Assembly (NCBI RefSeq): GCF_003113265.1
Contig: NZ_PUIV01000001.1
Span: forward strand, 310,001 to 374,000
Reading direction: 5' to 3'
Length of the DNA: 64,000 nucleotides
From: Methylosinus sporium
Lineage (GTDB): Bacteria; Pseudomonadota; Alphaproteobacteria; Rhizobiales; Beijerinckiaceae
Below, one piece after another: positions 18,294 through 26,095 of the stretch. The notes below the pieces were generated by a model. It ran no database searches and was not told where the DNA came from. It worked only from the letters and a program-made list of their open reading frames with translations. Position 1 is the first letter of the stretch. Each line of letters opens with the position of its first letter. A program made the translations under genes and the position numbers.

Positions 18294-18944
18294 ATGGGGG
18301 GGAAGCGAGAGGATCGCGTCAGCGATCGTGACAATGCGCTGCAAATCGCGCCGGCGCTGCGTCGCTATATTCGCGAATTCGAAATCTACGAATCGCTGCT
18401 GCGGAAATGGCAGAAGTCCATCAATCTCGTCGCCGGCGGCACGTTGGATGAATTATGGACCCGTCATTTCGCCGATTCGGCGCAGATCAGGGAGTTTTTT
18501 CCGAGCCTGGAAAACTGGGTCGATCTCGGCTCGGGCGCGGGATTTCCGGGCATGGTGCTGGCGATCTGCCTGAAGGATCGTCCGGGCGCCAAAGTGCATC
18601 TGATCGAAAGCGATCAGCGCAAGGCGGCGTTTCTGCGCGCTGTTTCACGTGAAACAGGGGCGGCGGCGGAAATTCACATCGGCCGAATCGAAAATGAATT
18701 GCCGCTCATCGCCGATTCATTGACCGGCGTCACGGCGCGCGCGCTCGCGCCTATGCCGCAATTAATCGAGTGGTCGCACGAACTTCTGTTGAAAAACGTC
18801 AAAGGCGTGTTTTTGAAGGGCGAAGATTGGGCTGCCGAATTGACCGGCTCGAGCGCCGCAGATAGTTTCCAGATCTGGACATTGCAGAGCCGCACGCATT
18901 CGTCCGGCCGCATTATCGCCCTTGCGCGGGATTTTGGAGCTTGA
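18294..18944 (+). CDS. rsmG: 16S rRNA (guanine(527)-N7)-methyltransferase RsmG
   Basis: 216 residues. SAM-dependent methylation of G527 of 16S rRNA. Motif I WVDLGSGAGFPGMVLAI, then HLIESDQRKAAFLR and the VTARALAPMPQL block are typical. Start ATG 18294 lies 9 bp after the mnmG stop; GTG 18282 overlapping that stop is an alternative. Unusually, the second parS palindrome is inside this gene and is translated as part of AVSRETG. Confidence 0.94.
   Translation: MGGKREDRVSDRDNALQIAPALRRYIREFEIYESLLRKWQKSINLVAGGTLDELWTRHFADSAQIREFFPSLENWVDLGSGAGFPGMVLAICLKDRPGAKVHLIESDQRKAAFLRAVSRETGAAAEIHIGRIENELPLIADSLTGVTARALAPMPQLIEWSHELLLKNVKGVFLKGEDWAAELTGSSAADSFQIWTLQSRTHSSGRIIALARDFGA
18641..18656. promoter_or_regulatory. 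parS: parS site 2 (perfect 16-bp palindrome inside rsmG)
   Basis: Second exact TGTTTCACGTGAAACA, 2.24 kb from the first. It is embedded in rsmG coding sequence, just upstream of parA. Two sites flanking mnmG give ParB a short loading zone next to its own gene. Confidence 0.93.
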
Positions 18945-18945
18945 C

Positions 18946-19764
18946 GTGACCGACGTTCCGCCGCCCCGAATTCTCGTCCTCGCCAATCAAAAGGGCGGCG
19001 TCGGCAAAACGACGACCGCCATTAATCTCGGCACGGCGCTCGCCGCCGTGGGCGAGACAGTGCTGGTCATCGACCTCGACCCGCAGGGGAACGCCTCCAC
19101 CGGCCTCGGCGTCGACCGCAAGGCGCGCCGGATTTCGACCTATGACGTGCTGCTCGCGGAGAGCAGTCTCGCCGAGGCGATCGTCGCCACCGCCGTGCCG
19201 CGTCTCTCGATCGCGCCGTCGACGCTCGATCTGCTCGGCGTCGAGCTGGAAATCGCCGGCGATAAGGACCGCGCCTTTCGCCTGAAGCGCGCCGTGGCCG
19301 AGCTGATCGCGGCGGAACGCCATGAGCAGGCTCCGGCCTTCAGCTATGTTCTGATCGATTGCCCGCCCTCGCTCAATCTGCTGACCATCAATGCGCTCGC
19401 TTGCGCTGACGCGGTTCTCGTGCCGCTGCAATGCGAGTTCTTCGCGCTCGAAGGTCTGTCGCAGCTGCTGTCGACCGTGGATCAGGTGAAGCGCTCGCTA
19501 AATCCGCGGCTGTCGATCCATGGCATTGTTCTGACCATGTTCGATCCGCGCAATAATCTCGCGACCCAGGTCGTCGCCGATGTGCGCCGCTTCATGGGCG
19601 ACAAGGTCTATGAGACGGTGATCCCGCGCAATGTGCGCGTGTCGGAAGCGCCGTCGCATGGCAAGCCGGTGCTGCTCTATGATCTCAAATGCAGCGGCAG
19701 CCAAGCCTATCTGAAGCTCGCTACGGAAGTCATTCAGCGCGAGAAGCAGCTGCGGGCAGCCTGA
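18946..19764 (+). CDS. parA: Chromosome-partitioning ATPase ParA
   Basis: 272 residues from GTG 18946, with GGAG at 18936-18939. Deviant Walker A QKGGVGKTT at about 14-22, Walker A' VIDLDPQGN, and YVLIDCPPSLNLLT as Walker B. Short N-terminus without an extra HTH marks a chromosomal (type Ia-like, small) ParA/Soj. Drives movement of ParB-parS complexes over the nucleoid. Starts 2 bp after rsmG and is followed by parB. Confidence 0.96.
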   Translation: MTDVPPPRILVLANQKGGVGKTTTAINLGTALAAVGETVLVIDLDPQGNASTGLGVDRKARRISTYDVLLAESSLAEAIVATAVPRLSIAPSTLDLLGVELEIAGDKDRAFRLKRAVAELIAAERHEQAPAFSYVLIDCPPSLNLLTINALACADAVLVPLQCEFFALEGLSQLLSTVDQVKRSLNPRLSIHGIVLTMFDPRNNLATQVVADVRRFMGDKVYETVIPRNVRVSEAPSHGKPVLLYDLKCSGSQAYLKLATEVIQREKQLRAA

Positions 19765-19821
19765 GGCAGGGTTTCGTCGCGCGCTGCGAGCGCGCCTCTC
19801 GTTTGAAGGACATCTCTCGAA

Positions 19822-20697
19822 ATGGCCGAAGAAGCGACGCGCAGAAGATTGGGGCGGGGGCTGGCGGCTCTGATCGGCGATGCGGGCGAGGAAGCGCCGG
19901 CGGTGGAGCGCGCACGCGGCCAACGCCGGGCGCCGATCGAATTTCTGCGGCCCAATCCGCGCAATCCGCGCGTTTCTTTCCGCGAGGAGGAGCTCGCCGA
20001 TCTCGCGGCCTCCATCCGCGAGAAGGGCATTATTCAGCCGATCGTCGTGCGCACAGTGCCCGGCGTCGCCGACGCTTATGAGATCATCGCCGGCGAGCGC
20101 CGCTGGCGCGCCGCCCAGCTCGCCAATCTCGCCGATGTGCCGATCATCGTGCATGAGGCGGATGACCGCGAGGCGCTCGAGCTGGCCATTATCGAGAATG
20201 TCCAGCGCGCCGATCTCAATGCGATCGAAGAGGCGCGCGGCTATGAACGGCTGGGCAAGGAGTTCGGCTATTCGCAAACCGATCTCGCCAAGATCATCGG
20301 CAAGAGCCGTTCGCATGTGGCCAATACGCTGCGGCTGCTCAATCTGCCGGAGGCGAGCCGTCGCCTGGTGACGGAAGGCGCGATTTCCGCCGGCCATGCG
20401 CGCGCGCTGCTCGCGGTGGACAATCCCGATTCGGTGGCGCGCCGCGTCGTCGAGGAGGGCCTCACCGTGCGCGACGTCGAGCGCCTCGCGCAGGAGGATT
20501 CCGGCGCCAAGCTGGAGACGAAGTCGCGCAAGCCGCGTGTCGAGAAGGACGCGGATACGGTGGCGATGGAAAAGCTGCTGACCGACGCGCTCGGCCTCTA
20601 TGTCTCGATCCACCATCATGGCGAGAGCGGCGAATTGCGCATCCGCTATACGACGTTGGAGCAGCTCGACGGATTGTGCAGAAGATTGACGGGGTGA
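19822..20697 (+). CDS. parB: Chromosome-partitioning protein ParB
   Basis: 291 residues. N-terminal RRRLGRGLAALIG (the region known to touch ParA), CTP-binding ParB/Srx domain with GERRWRA at 91-97 and ENVQRADLN at 125-133, helix-turn-helix around 151-170 (QTDLAKIIGKSRSHVANTL) that reads parS, and a C-terminal dimer domain. As a CTP-dependent clamp it would load at the two parS sites and spread. GAAGGA precedes the start. Confidence 0.96.
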   Translation: MAEEATRRRLGRGLAALIGDAGEEAPAVERARGQRRAPIEFLRPNPRNPRVSFREEELADLAASIREKGIIQPIVVRTVPGVADAYEIIAGERRWRAAQLANLADVPIIVHEADDREALELAIIENVQRADLNAIEEARGYERLGKEFGYSQTDLAKIIGKSRSHVANTLRLLNLPEASRRLVTEGAISAGHARALLAVDNPDSVARRVVEEGLTVRDVERLAQEDSGAKLETKSRKPRVEKDADTVAMEKLLTDALGLYVSIHHHGESGELRIRYTTLEQLDGLCRRLTG

Positions 20698-20789
20698 GGG
20701 GGAAGTCGTCGGCGCTCGAGAAGCTCTCGCCGGGAGACAATCCGTCGATGGTGGGCTCTTTCATATGATTTATCAGCCGTTTGGCGTGG

Positions 20790-20812
20790 ATGGCCGGGAC
20801 AAGCCCGGCCAT
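20790..20812. repeat. REP-like palindrome, GGCCGGGACAAG family
   Basis: ATGGCCGGG-ACAAG-CCCGGCCAT: a perfect 9-bp stem with a 5-nt loop, between the convergent parB and mgtC-like genes. Same family as 6708-6748. Such palindromes are common in Hyphomicrobiales intergenic DNA and often lie at transcript ends. Confidence 0.7.
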
Positions 20813-20871
20813 GACGGCGATATTTCGTGACGTGTGAATCCGATAGCCTGCAAGCTATGGAATTCATTGTT

Positions 20872-21588
20872 TCACTCGCTCGTCTGCGCGGTCCAGCTCG
20901 CATGTTCGACGCCGGCGATCTTCTCGAGATCGGCGGCGACGGCGTCGAGTTCTTTGGGGTCGACGCTGGTCGAGGTCAATATTGCGATGAGCTCCACCTC
21001 CCCTTCGCCACGCTCCAATTCCTCGATTTCGCGCACCGGATAATCCGCCGCTTCGAGCTTCTCGACCAGCAGATCGCGCAAGGCGTCGCGTCGCGTTTGC
21101 GAGACAGTGACATGCAGACGGTAGATCGCCTCGGTGGCGCGCTCGTCGATCGGCGCGCGCTCGATGAGATGGACCAGCGGGCGCAGCAGCATATTGCCGG
21201 TCAGCGTGAAGATCGCCATCAATATCGCCTCCGCGGGGCGGTCGGCGCCGGAGAAGGCGCCCGTGACGGCCGAGCACCAGATGGTCGCGGCGGTGTTGAG
21301 CCCGCTGATGTTGGCGCCGTCCTTGATGATGACGCCGGCGCCCAGAAAGCCGACGCCGGAGGCGATATAGGCGAGCACCTGAGTGGCGCCGAGATTGCCG
21401 TTGAGCCGCATCCCCAGATCGACGAAGGCGGCTGCGCCGAGCGCGACCAGCGCATTGGTGCGCAACCCCGCAGTGCGTTGCCGATATTGCCGCTCGGCCC
21501 CGATCAGCGTGCCGAGAAGAAGCGCAACCAGAAGAGAAATCAAGGAATTGAGAAATTCCGGCGCGTTGAAGTTCGCAATGGCCGCCAT
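20872..21588 (-). CDS. MgtC/SapB family membrane protein
   Basis: About 238 residues from ATG 21588 (ATG 21633 would add 15). Four or five N-terminal membrane helices with the MgtC signature GTLIGAERQYRQRTAGLRTNALVALGAA and GVGFLGAGVIIKDG, then a soluble C-terminal ACT-like domain (VEKLEAADYPVREIEE...). MgtC relatives inhibit F-type ATPase or help survive low magnesium in some pathogens; function outside them is not settled. Convergent with parB, divergent from csp1. Confidence 0.9.
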   Translation of the reverse strand: MAAIANFNAPEFLNSLISLLVALLLGTLIGAERQYRQRTAGLRTNALVALGAAAFVDLGMRLNGNLGATQVLAYIASGVGFLGAGVIIKDGANISGLNTAATIWCSAVTGAFSGADRPAEAILMAIFTLTGNMLLRPLVHLIERAPIDERATEAIYRLHVTVSQTRRDALRDLLVEKLEAADYPVREIEELERGEGEVELIAILTSTSVDPKELDAVAADLEKIAGVEHASWTAQTSE

Positions 21589-21772
21589 TGTCCTGTCCGT
21601 GTCTTTGTCCGATAGGGCCCTCGCGCCGTCCATCGAATCAGAGTTGTCGATCTGTCACAGTTTCAGAGCATCGCGACAAATTTTACTCGCCGAATAATCG
21701 CTGTGATTGAATCTCGCTCGAAAAAGCTTAAACCAGAAAATGTTGTTGTTCCTAAAACTCAGGGGGAGATTC

Positions 21773-22204
21773 ATGGAACGTCGGCAATTTGTAACCGCAA
21801 TCGGCGCGTTGGCCGCCGCAACCGCCGCCACGGGGACTTTGGCGGCCGAAGATCATGCGCATCATCATAGCGCGGCAAAATACAAGGCGCTGTTCGAGTC
21901 GAGCACCAAATGCGTGGCCGCCGGCGAGGAATGCCTGCGTCATTGCTTCGAAATGCTCGCCGCGAATGACGCCAGCATGGGCGCCTGCACCAAGTCCACC
22001 TTCGACGTCGTCGCCGCCTGCAAGGCCATGGCCTCGCTCGCGGGCACGAGCTCGACGCTCACTCCGGCCTTCGCCAAGGCCGTGGGGGAGGCTTGCCTCG
22101 CCTGCAAGAAGGAATGCGACAAATTTCCGAATATCGTCGAATGCAAAGCTTGCGGCGACGCCTGCAAAGCCTGCGCCGACGAGTGCCAGAAGGTTGCGGC
22201 CTAA
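21773..22204 (+). CDS. csp1: Copper storage protein Csp1 (Tat-exported four-helix bundle)
   Basis: 143 residues. N-terminal RRQFV twin-arginine signal followed by an Ala-rich hydrophobic core and cleavage near LAA. The mature part is a four-helix bundle whose core faces carry exactly 13 cysteines, in CxxxC and related spacings (CVAAGEEC, CLACKKEC, CKACGDACKACADEC). This matches Csp1 of Methylosinus trichosporium OB3b, a tetramer that stores many Cu(I) ions for particulate methane monooxygenase. A His-rich AEDHAHHH segment starts the mature protein. Strong ribosome site AGGGGGAG at 21761-21768. Its 139-bp upstream gap is divergent with the mgtC-like gene. Confidence 0.93.
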   Translation: MERRQFVTAIGALAAATAATGTLAAEDHAHHHSAAKYKALFESSTKCVAAGEECLRHCFEMLAANDASMGACTKSTFDVVAACKAMASLAGTSSTLTPAFAKAVGEACLACKKECDKFPNIVECKACGDACKACADECQKVAA

Positions 22205-22230
22205 AGGGGAAGGGCCCGACCGATGTGCGG

Positions 22231-22256
22231 GACGCGCCACGGCGCGTCTCGTTTTG
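22231..22256 (+). terminator. Intrinsic terminator after csp1
   Basis: GACGCGCC-AC-GGCGCGTC gives an 8-bp GC stem followed by TCGTTTT, 27 bp behind the csp1 stop. csp1 is therefore probably monocistronic. Confidence 0.75.
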
Positions 22257-22364
22257 GACGATCGGGCGATTATATTGAGCATAGCGCGCCGAAGCGGCCG
22301 AAGGCGCGAATTTCGAGGCGAGATTTTCTCGGAGAGCCGGCCGAACTCCCGTGTGAACTCCCAT

Positions 22365-22414
22365 GTGTCGCTCGCGACACGGTCGATAAATCTGCCATGT
22401 GTCGCTCGCGACAC
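22365..22414. promoter_or_regulatory. Doubled 16-bp near-palindrome, candidate operator pair
   Basis: GTGTCGCTCGCGACAC occurs at 22365-22380 and again, identical, at 22399-22414; both are preceded by CCAT. Arms GTGTCGC and GCGACAC are perfect complements. The 34-bp spacing is about three helical turns, fitting two regulator dimers on one face. They lie 22-71 bp upstream of the membrane-protein start at 22436. The regulator is not identifiable from here. Confidence 0.6.
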
Positions 22415-22435
22415 GTTCGAGACGGAGCCTGCAAA

Positions 22436-22993
22436 GTGACCGAGCGCGCGCCGGAAATCCTTTCGCACGAGACGCAGCATCACGGCGTCCTGTCCTTCCT
22501 TCTGCGGCAATGGCCCTATTTCGCCATGCTGGGGCTGGCGCTGTTCGGCGTCGCCTATACGAGCATGACGCGCCAGGGCATGACGACCTATTGGATCGTG
22601 CTCGCGCCGATCTTCGGCCTGATCAGCATCGCCGCCGGCTGGCCCGAGGCGGAAAACGCCGAAGAAAAATGGCGGCTCGTGCGCACGCAGATTTTGCATT
22701 GGGGCGCGGTGCTCGCGGCCATGTGCCTCATCTTCATCGGCGATGTGAAGCAGATGATGAATTCTGACAGCAGCGCGCTCACAGTGCTCACTGTGCTGGC
22801 GCTCGGCTCCTTCACCGCGGGCATTCATGCGGAGGCTTGGCGCGTGTCGCTCGTCGGCCTGCTGCTCGGCCTTGCCGTTCCGGCGATCGCCTGGCTCGAG
22901 GAATCGACGCTGCTGATCCTGCTGATCGTCGCCGTGATCGCGGTTTTCGCCGCTTTCGTCCTTCTGAGGGACCGTCGGCCCTCGCTCACATAA
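22436..22993 (+). CDS. Membrane protein of unknown function (about five to six helices)
   Basis: 185 residues from GTG 22436, with CGGAG about 9 bases upstream. After a short polar start (TERAPEILSHETQHHG) there are hydrophobic segments near 24-40, 45-60, 80-100, 107-125, 130-148 and 150-172, ending in a basic tail. One acidic, Trp-containing loop (WPEAENAEEKWRLVRTQ) lies after the second helix. I do not recognise the family. It sits between csp1 and ahcY behind the doubled palindrome; its stop overlaps an inverted repeat that may belong to the ahcY promoter. Confidence 0.75.
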   Translation: MTERAPEILSHETQHHGVLSFLLRQWPYFAMLGLALFGVAYTSMTRQGMTTYWIVLAPIFGLISIAAGWPEAENAEEKWRLVRTQILHWGAVLAAMCLIFIGDVKQMMNSDSSALTVLTVLALGSFTAGIHAEAWRVSLVGLLLGLAVPAIAWLEESTLLILLIVAVIAVFAAFVLLRDRRPSLT

Positions 22994-23013
22994 AGACTTG
23001 TTTATATCTTTAT
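22990..23013. promoter_or_regulatory. Inverted repeat ATAAAGA-N10-TCTTTAT upstream of ahcY
   Basis: ATAAAGA at 22990-22996 and TCTTTAT at 23007-23013 are exact complements, 86 bp before the ahcY start, in an AT-rich island. ArsR-type SAM/SAH-cycle regulators in alphaproteobacteria are reported to use ATAAAGAT..ATCTTTAT-like palindromes upstream of ahcY and metK; this assignment is from memory and tentative. Confidence 0.4.
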
Positions 23014-23098
23014 TGCATCTGCTCCGCCGCCTTGCTATAGGCGGCCAGGCCCGCGCGCTCGCCTCAGCCAAGGCGAGACAACGCCTGAAGGGAGCGTC

Positions 23099-24505
23099 AT
23101 GACCACCCATTTCAATGATTATGTCGTCGCCGACATCGGCCTCGCCGATTGGGGCCGCAAGGAACTGAACATCGCCGAGACCGAGATGCCCGGCCTCATG
23201 GCGACGCGCGCCGAATACGGTCCGTCGCAGCCGCTGAAGGGCGCGCGCGTCGCCGGCTCGCTGCATATGACCATTCAAACGGCCGTGCTGATCGAGACGC
23301 TGAAGGCGCTGGGCGCCGATGTGCGCTGGGCCTCCTGCAATATTTATTCGACGCAGGACCACGCCGCCGCCGCCATCGCCGCCGCCGGCACGCCGGTCTT
23401 CGCTATCAAGGGCGAGAGCCTCGAGGATTATTGGGACTACACCCACCGCATCTTCGAATGGGGCGACGGCGGCACGCCGAACATGATTCTCGACGACGGC
23501 GGCGACGCCACGCTGCTCATCCATCTCGGCCTGCGCGCCGAGAATGGCGACACGGCTTTTCTCGACAAGGCCACCAATGAGGAGGAGGAAGTCCTCTTCG
23601 CCGCGATCAAGAAGCGCCTCAAGGCCAATCCGGGCTTCTACAAGCGCAATGCCGAGGCCATCAAGGGCGTGACCGAGGAGACCACCACCGGCGTGCATCG
23701 TCTCTATGTGATGCACAAGGAAGGCAAGTTGCTCTGGCCGGCGATCAACGTCAATGATTCGGTCACCAAGTCGAAGTTCGACAATCTCTATGGCTGCCGC
23801 GAATCGCTGGTCGACGGCATTCGCCGCGCGACCGACGTGATGATGGCCGGCAAGGTCGCCTGCATCGCGGGCTATGGCGATGTGGGCAAGGGCTCGGCCG
23901 CTTCGCTGCGCAACGCCGGCTGCCGCGTGCTGGTCACCGAGATCGATCCGATCTGCGCCCTGCAGGCCGCGATGGAAGGCTATGAGGTCACGACGATGGA
24001 AGACGCCGCGTCGCGCGCGGATATCTTCTGCACCGCGACCGGTAATGTCGACGTCATCACGACCGAGCACATGCGCGTCATGAAGGACCGCGCCATCGTC
24101 TGCAACATCGGCCATTTCGACAGCGAGATTCAGGTCGCCGGCCTGCGCAATCTCAAATGGCACAATGTGAAGCCGCAGGTCGACGAGATCGAGTTCGCCG
24201 ACGGCAAGCGCATCATCCTGCTCGCCGAAGGGCGCCTCGTGAATCTCGGCTGCGCGACCGGACATCCGTCCTTCGTGATGTCCGCCTCCTTCACCAATCA
24301 GACGCTGGCGCAGATCGAGCTCTACACCAAGCAGGGCCAGTATCCGGTCGGCGTCTACACGCTGCCCAAGCATTTGGATGAAAAGGTCGCCTCGCTGCAT
24401 CTTTCCAAGATCGGCGTGAAGCTCACCAAAATGACCGAGCAGCAGTCCGCCTATCTCAACGTGCCGCAGAACGGCCCGTTCAAGCCGGAACATTATCGGT
24501 ATTGA
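23099..24505 (+). CDS. ahcY: Adenosylhomocysteinase (S-adenosyl-L-homocysteine hydrolase)
   Basis: 468 residues, full length. NAD-dependent hydrolysis of S-adenosylhomocysteine to adenosine and homocysteine, keeping methylation running. Visible are [32 protein letters not shown] with the substrate-binding Lys and Asp, the NAD motif [11 protein letters not shown], and the C-terminal [10 protein letters not shown] ending in the invariant Lys-Pro-x-His-Tyr-Arg-Tyr. GGGAG precedes the ATG. Confidence 0.97.
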   Translation: MTTHFNDYVVADIGLADWGRKELNIAETEMPGLMATRAEYGPSQPLKGARVAGSLHMTIQTAVLIETLKALGADVRWASCNIYSTQDHAAAAIAAAGTPVFAIKGESLEDYWDYTHRIFEWGDGGTPNMILDDGGDATLLIHLGLRAENGDTAFLDKATNEEEEVLFAAIKKRLKANPGFYKRNAEAIKGVTEETTTGVHRLYVMHKEGKLLWPAINVNDSVTKSKFDNLYGCRESLVDGIRRATDVMMAGKVACIAGYGDVGKGSAASLRNAGCRVLVTEIDPICALQAAMEGYEVTTMEDAASRADIFCTATGNVDVITTEHMRVMKDRAIVCNIGHFDSEIQVAGLRNLKWHNVKPQVDEIEFADGKRIILLAEGRLVNLGCATGHPSFVMSASFTNQTLAQIELYTKQGQYPVGVYTLPKHLDEKVASLHLSKIGVKLTKMTEQQSAYLNVPQNGPFKPEHYRY

Positions 24506-24530
24506 TCCGACGGCTCGGCGAAAAAGTTCA

Positions 24531-24560
24531 GGCCTCGCTCTCCGTGAAGAGGGCGAGGCC
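24531..24560 (+). terminator. Hairpin after ahcY
   Basis: GGCCTCGC (24531-24538) pairs with GCGAGGCC (24553-24560). No T-run follows, so termination is possible but not certain. Confidence 0.45.
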
Positions 24561-24967
24561 GTAATCTGGATATGCTTCCGGGCCGATCGCTCCGGCGGCG
24601 CGGGAAGGATGCTCCAAAACGCGCAGCGGCGCCCTTCGAGACGCGAAACGCCCCTTCGGGCCTCGCCAGGACGAGGAGGCCGGCTCGCCGCGTGACAATA
24701 CGCGGCAGAAATCCCCCGAGAGCCGCGTCTTTTCGAGCAAGATCAACGACTAGGAACTGCGACGCGATCCACCCCGTACGCGATTTCGATCTTTTTGTCG
24801 TACGTCTGCAATGTTCGAGGCTAAGCTGAGAGCCTGGACTCGTTCCTGAAGCGAGCCCTTCGATCTCGTGAGCGCAGCAGGAGATGCAGGCTGACGCTCA
24901 TGGGGATGAGCACATGGACCGAGGTCCTCGCTCGAGCGCTCATTCAAGCGCCAGTCAGGAGAATAAT
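24561..24967. other. Gene-free stretch with a decayed REP-like repeat
   Basis: About 400 bp with no supportable gene. From about 24590 to 24690 it holds fragments (CCTTCGAGACG, CCTTCGGGCCTCG, GGACGAGGA) of the inverted-repeat family seen intact at 14872-14993. The rest shows nothing I can name. Confidence 0.5.
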
Positions 24968-25498
24968 ATGAAGATCGATTTTCTAGGAGCGACCGCTCTG
25001 GCGACCTTTGTCGCTTTTTCAGCGTCGACGGCGCTCGCCGACACTGCGACATTTACCGCGGCGGCGCCTTTGACCGGGTGTCCCAACTGCACTGCGACGG
25101 ACGGAACTGGCCTTGTCGTATCCGCCCTCGGTCATCTTCTCCCCAACGGTTGGGACGTGCGAACGGGAAACGGCGGGCTTTATTTCGCCAATCGCACCGG
25201 CGGCGTCTTTACGATTCCCGCCTCGAACTTCCCCGGCAAGTCCTTCGATTTGACCGGTCTGAAGCTGTTCGCCTATGGCGCCTCGAGCATGTCGACGCCC
25301 GTCACCTTTACTCTTTACGCTTATCATTTCGGCATTCCGACCGCAGACACGGTACTGGTGACGGTCGATTCACAAGCCATTCAGGACGTCACTCTGTCCG
25401 ACCCTCGTCTGCAGAACATCGATACGCTCGTTGTTCGGTATGATCCGTTGCAGGTTCGGTACGTCTATTTCATCGAAACACGTTTTACACCTCACTAA
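24968..25498 (+). CDS. Exported protein of unknown function
   Basis: 176 residues from ATG 24968 with AGGAG 6 bases upstream. Signal peptide about 1-24 (hydrophobic core, cleavage after ALA). The mature part is beta-strand rich with alternating Thr/Val/Phe, only one CPNC motif early, and resembles a small beta-sandwich of the exported PEP-CTERM or YjbF sort only in general texture. No lipobox or membrane anchor. I do not recognise the family. AT-richer codon use than its neighbours and flanking gene-free DNA suggest an accessory gene. Confidence 0.7.
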   Translation: MKIDFLGATALATFVAFSASTALADTATFTAAAPLTGCPNCTATDGTGLVVSALGHLLPNGWDVRTGNGGLYFANRTGGVFTIPASNFPGKSFDLTGLKLFAYGASSMSTPVTFTLYAYHFGIPTADTVLVTVDSQAIQDVTLSDPRLQNIDTLVVRYDPLQVRYVYFIETRFTPH

Positions 25499-26095
25499 TT
25501 TCGGAGCGCTTGTTCGGGCTCGCATGATTCCGTGCGCGCTCCGACGTCGGGAAACGCCGCGAATCGAGCTTTCTGGAGAGGGCGCGATCTCGCGGCGACC
25601 CGGGGGGATGCGCGGATCATTCCAGCGCGGAGCATGACGACGCACGATCGAGCGGGCAAGGAGAAGACGATGGATCGCGCTCGAATGGGCGAGGTCGGAA
25701 TCGCCTCGAGGAACGTCTCTCTCGCCACGCCTCGTCGTCGATAGAGCGCGTTCCGATCGAACGATTCCGTTCGATCGATCAGAATTCGCTCCAAACCAAA
25801 AATACTGTACCGGTCGAGGTCGCGAGCGCTTTCCATACCAAAATTGCTTTGAAAGACCGATGCGCCCGACGGTCGGCGCGGAACTGCGGCCGCGGCGAAT
25901 TTTTCCCGCAGCAGCGCCGACGCCAGTTCGGCGAAACCCCTAGGCGCCAATCTCCCGGTCACGATCCGCGTTTCACTTTTCGACGGCGCGTTTTAGATTA
26001 GACGCGATTCGAGACGGCGCCACGGTGGCGCGCGGACGGCTTGCGGCGTTTGTTTGCGATGAGCCTTTGCAAATCGAACGTGGAGACCGGTTCGC
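25499..26095. other. About 0.6 kb without a convincing gene
   Basis: Open frames on both strands here lack family motifs and good starts. The stretch contains a dispersed repeat at 25742-25791 and a moderately AT-rich zone near 25790-25850 and 25975-26000. The last 100 bp presumably hold the divL promoter. Confidence 0.5.
25742..25791. repeat. Dispersed repeat, copy 1 (TAGAGCGCGTTCCG family)
   Basis: Contains TAGAGCGCGTTCCG, then a GATCGAACG...CGTTCGATC inverted repeat, then GATCGATCAGA and TTCGCTC. The same blocks in the same order occur on the opposite strand at 53789-53842, with different spacer bases, so the two are copies of one intergenic element. Confidence 0.6.

Noticed and set aside
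23020-23098. Possible SAM or SAH riboswitch in the ahcY leader
   Set aside because: The leader has small GC hairpins but not the conserved core of the SAH or SAM-II classes. The ATAAAGA/TCTTTAT palindrome is a better regulator candidate.
21752-24493. 913-codon minus-strand frame opposite csp1, the membrane gene and ahcY
   Set aside because: It spans three unrelated genes with strong motifs; its sequence is a low-complexity shadow.
25495-25962. 155-codon minus-strand frame in the gap before divL
   Set aside because: No family motif, no ribosome site, and it crosses the dispersed repeat; composition is like other shadow frames.
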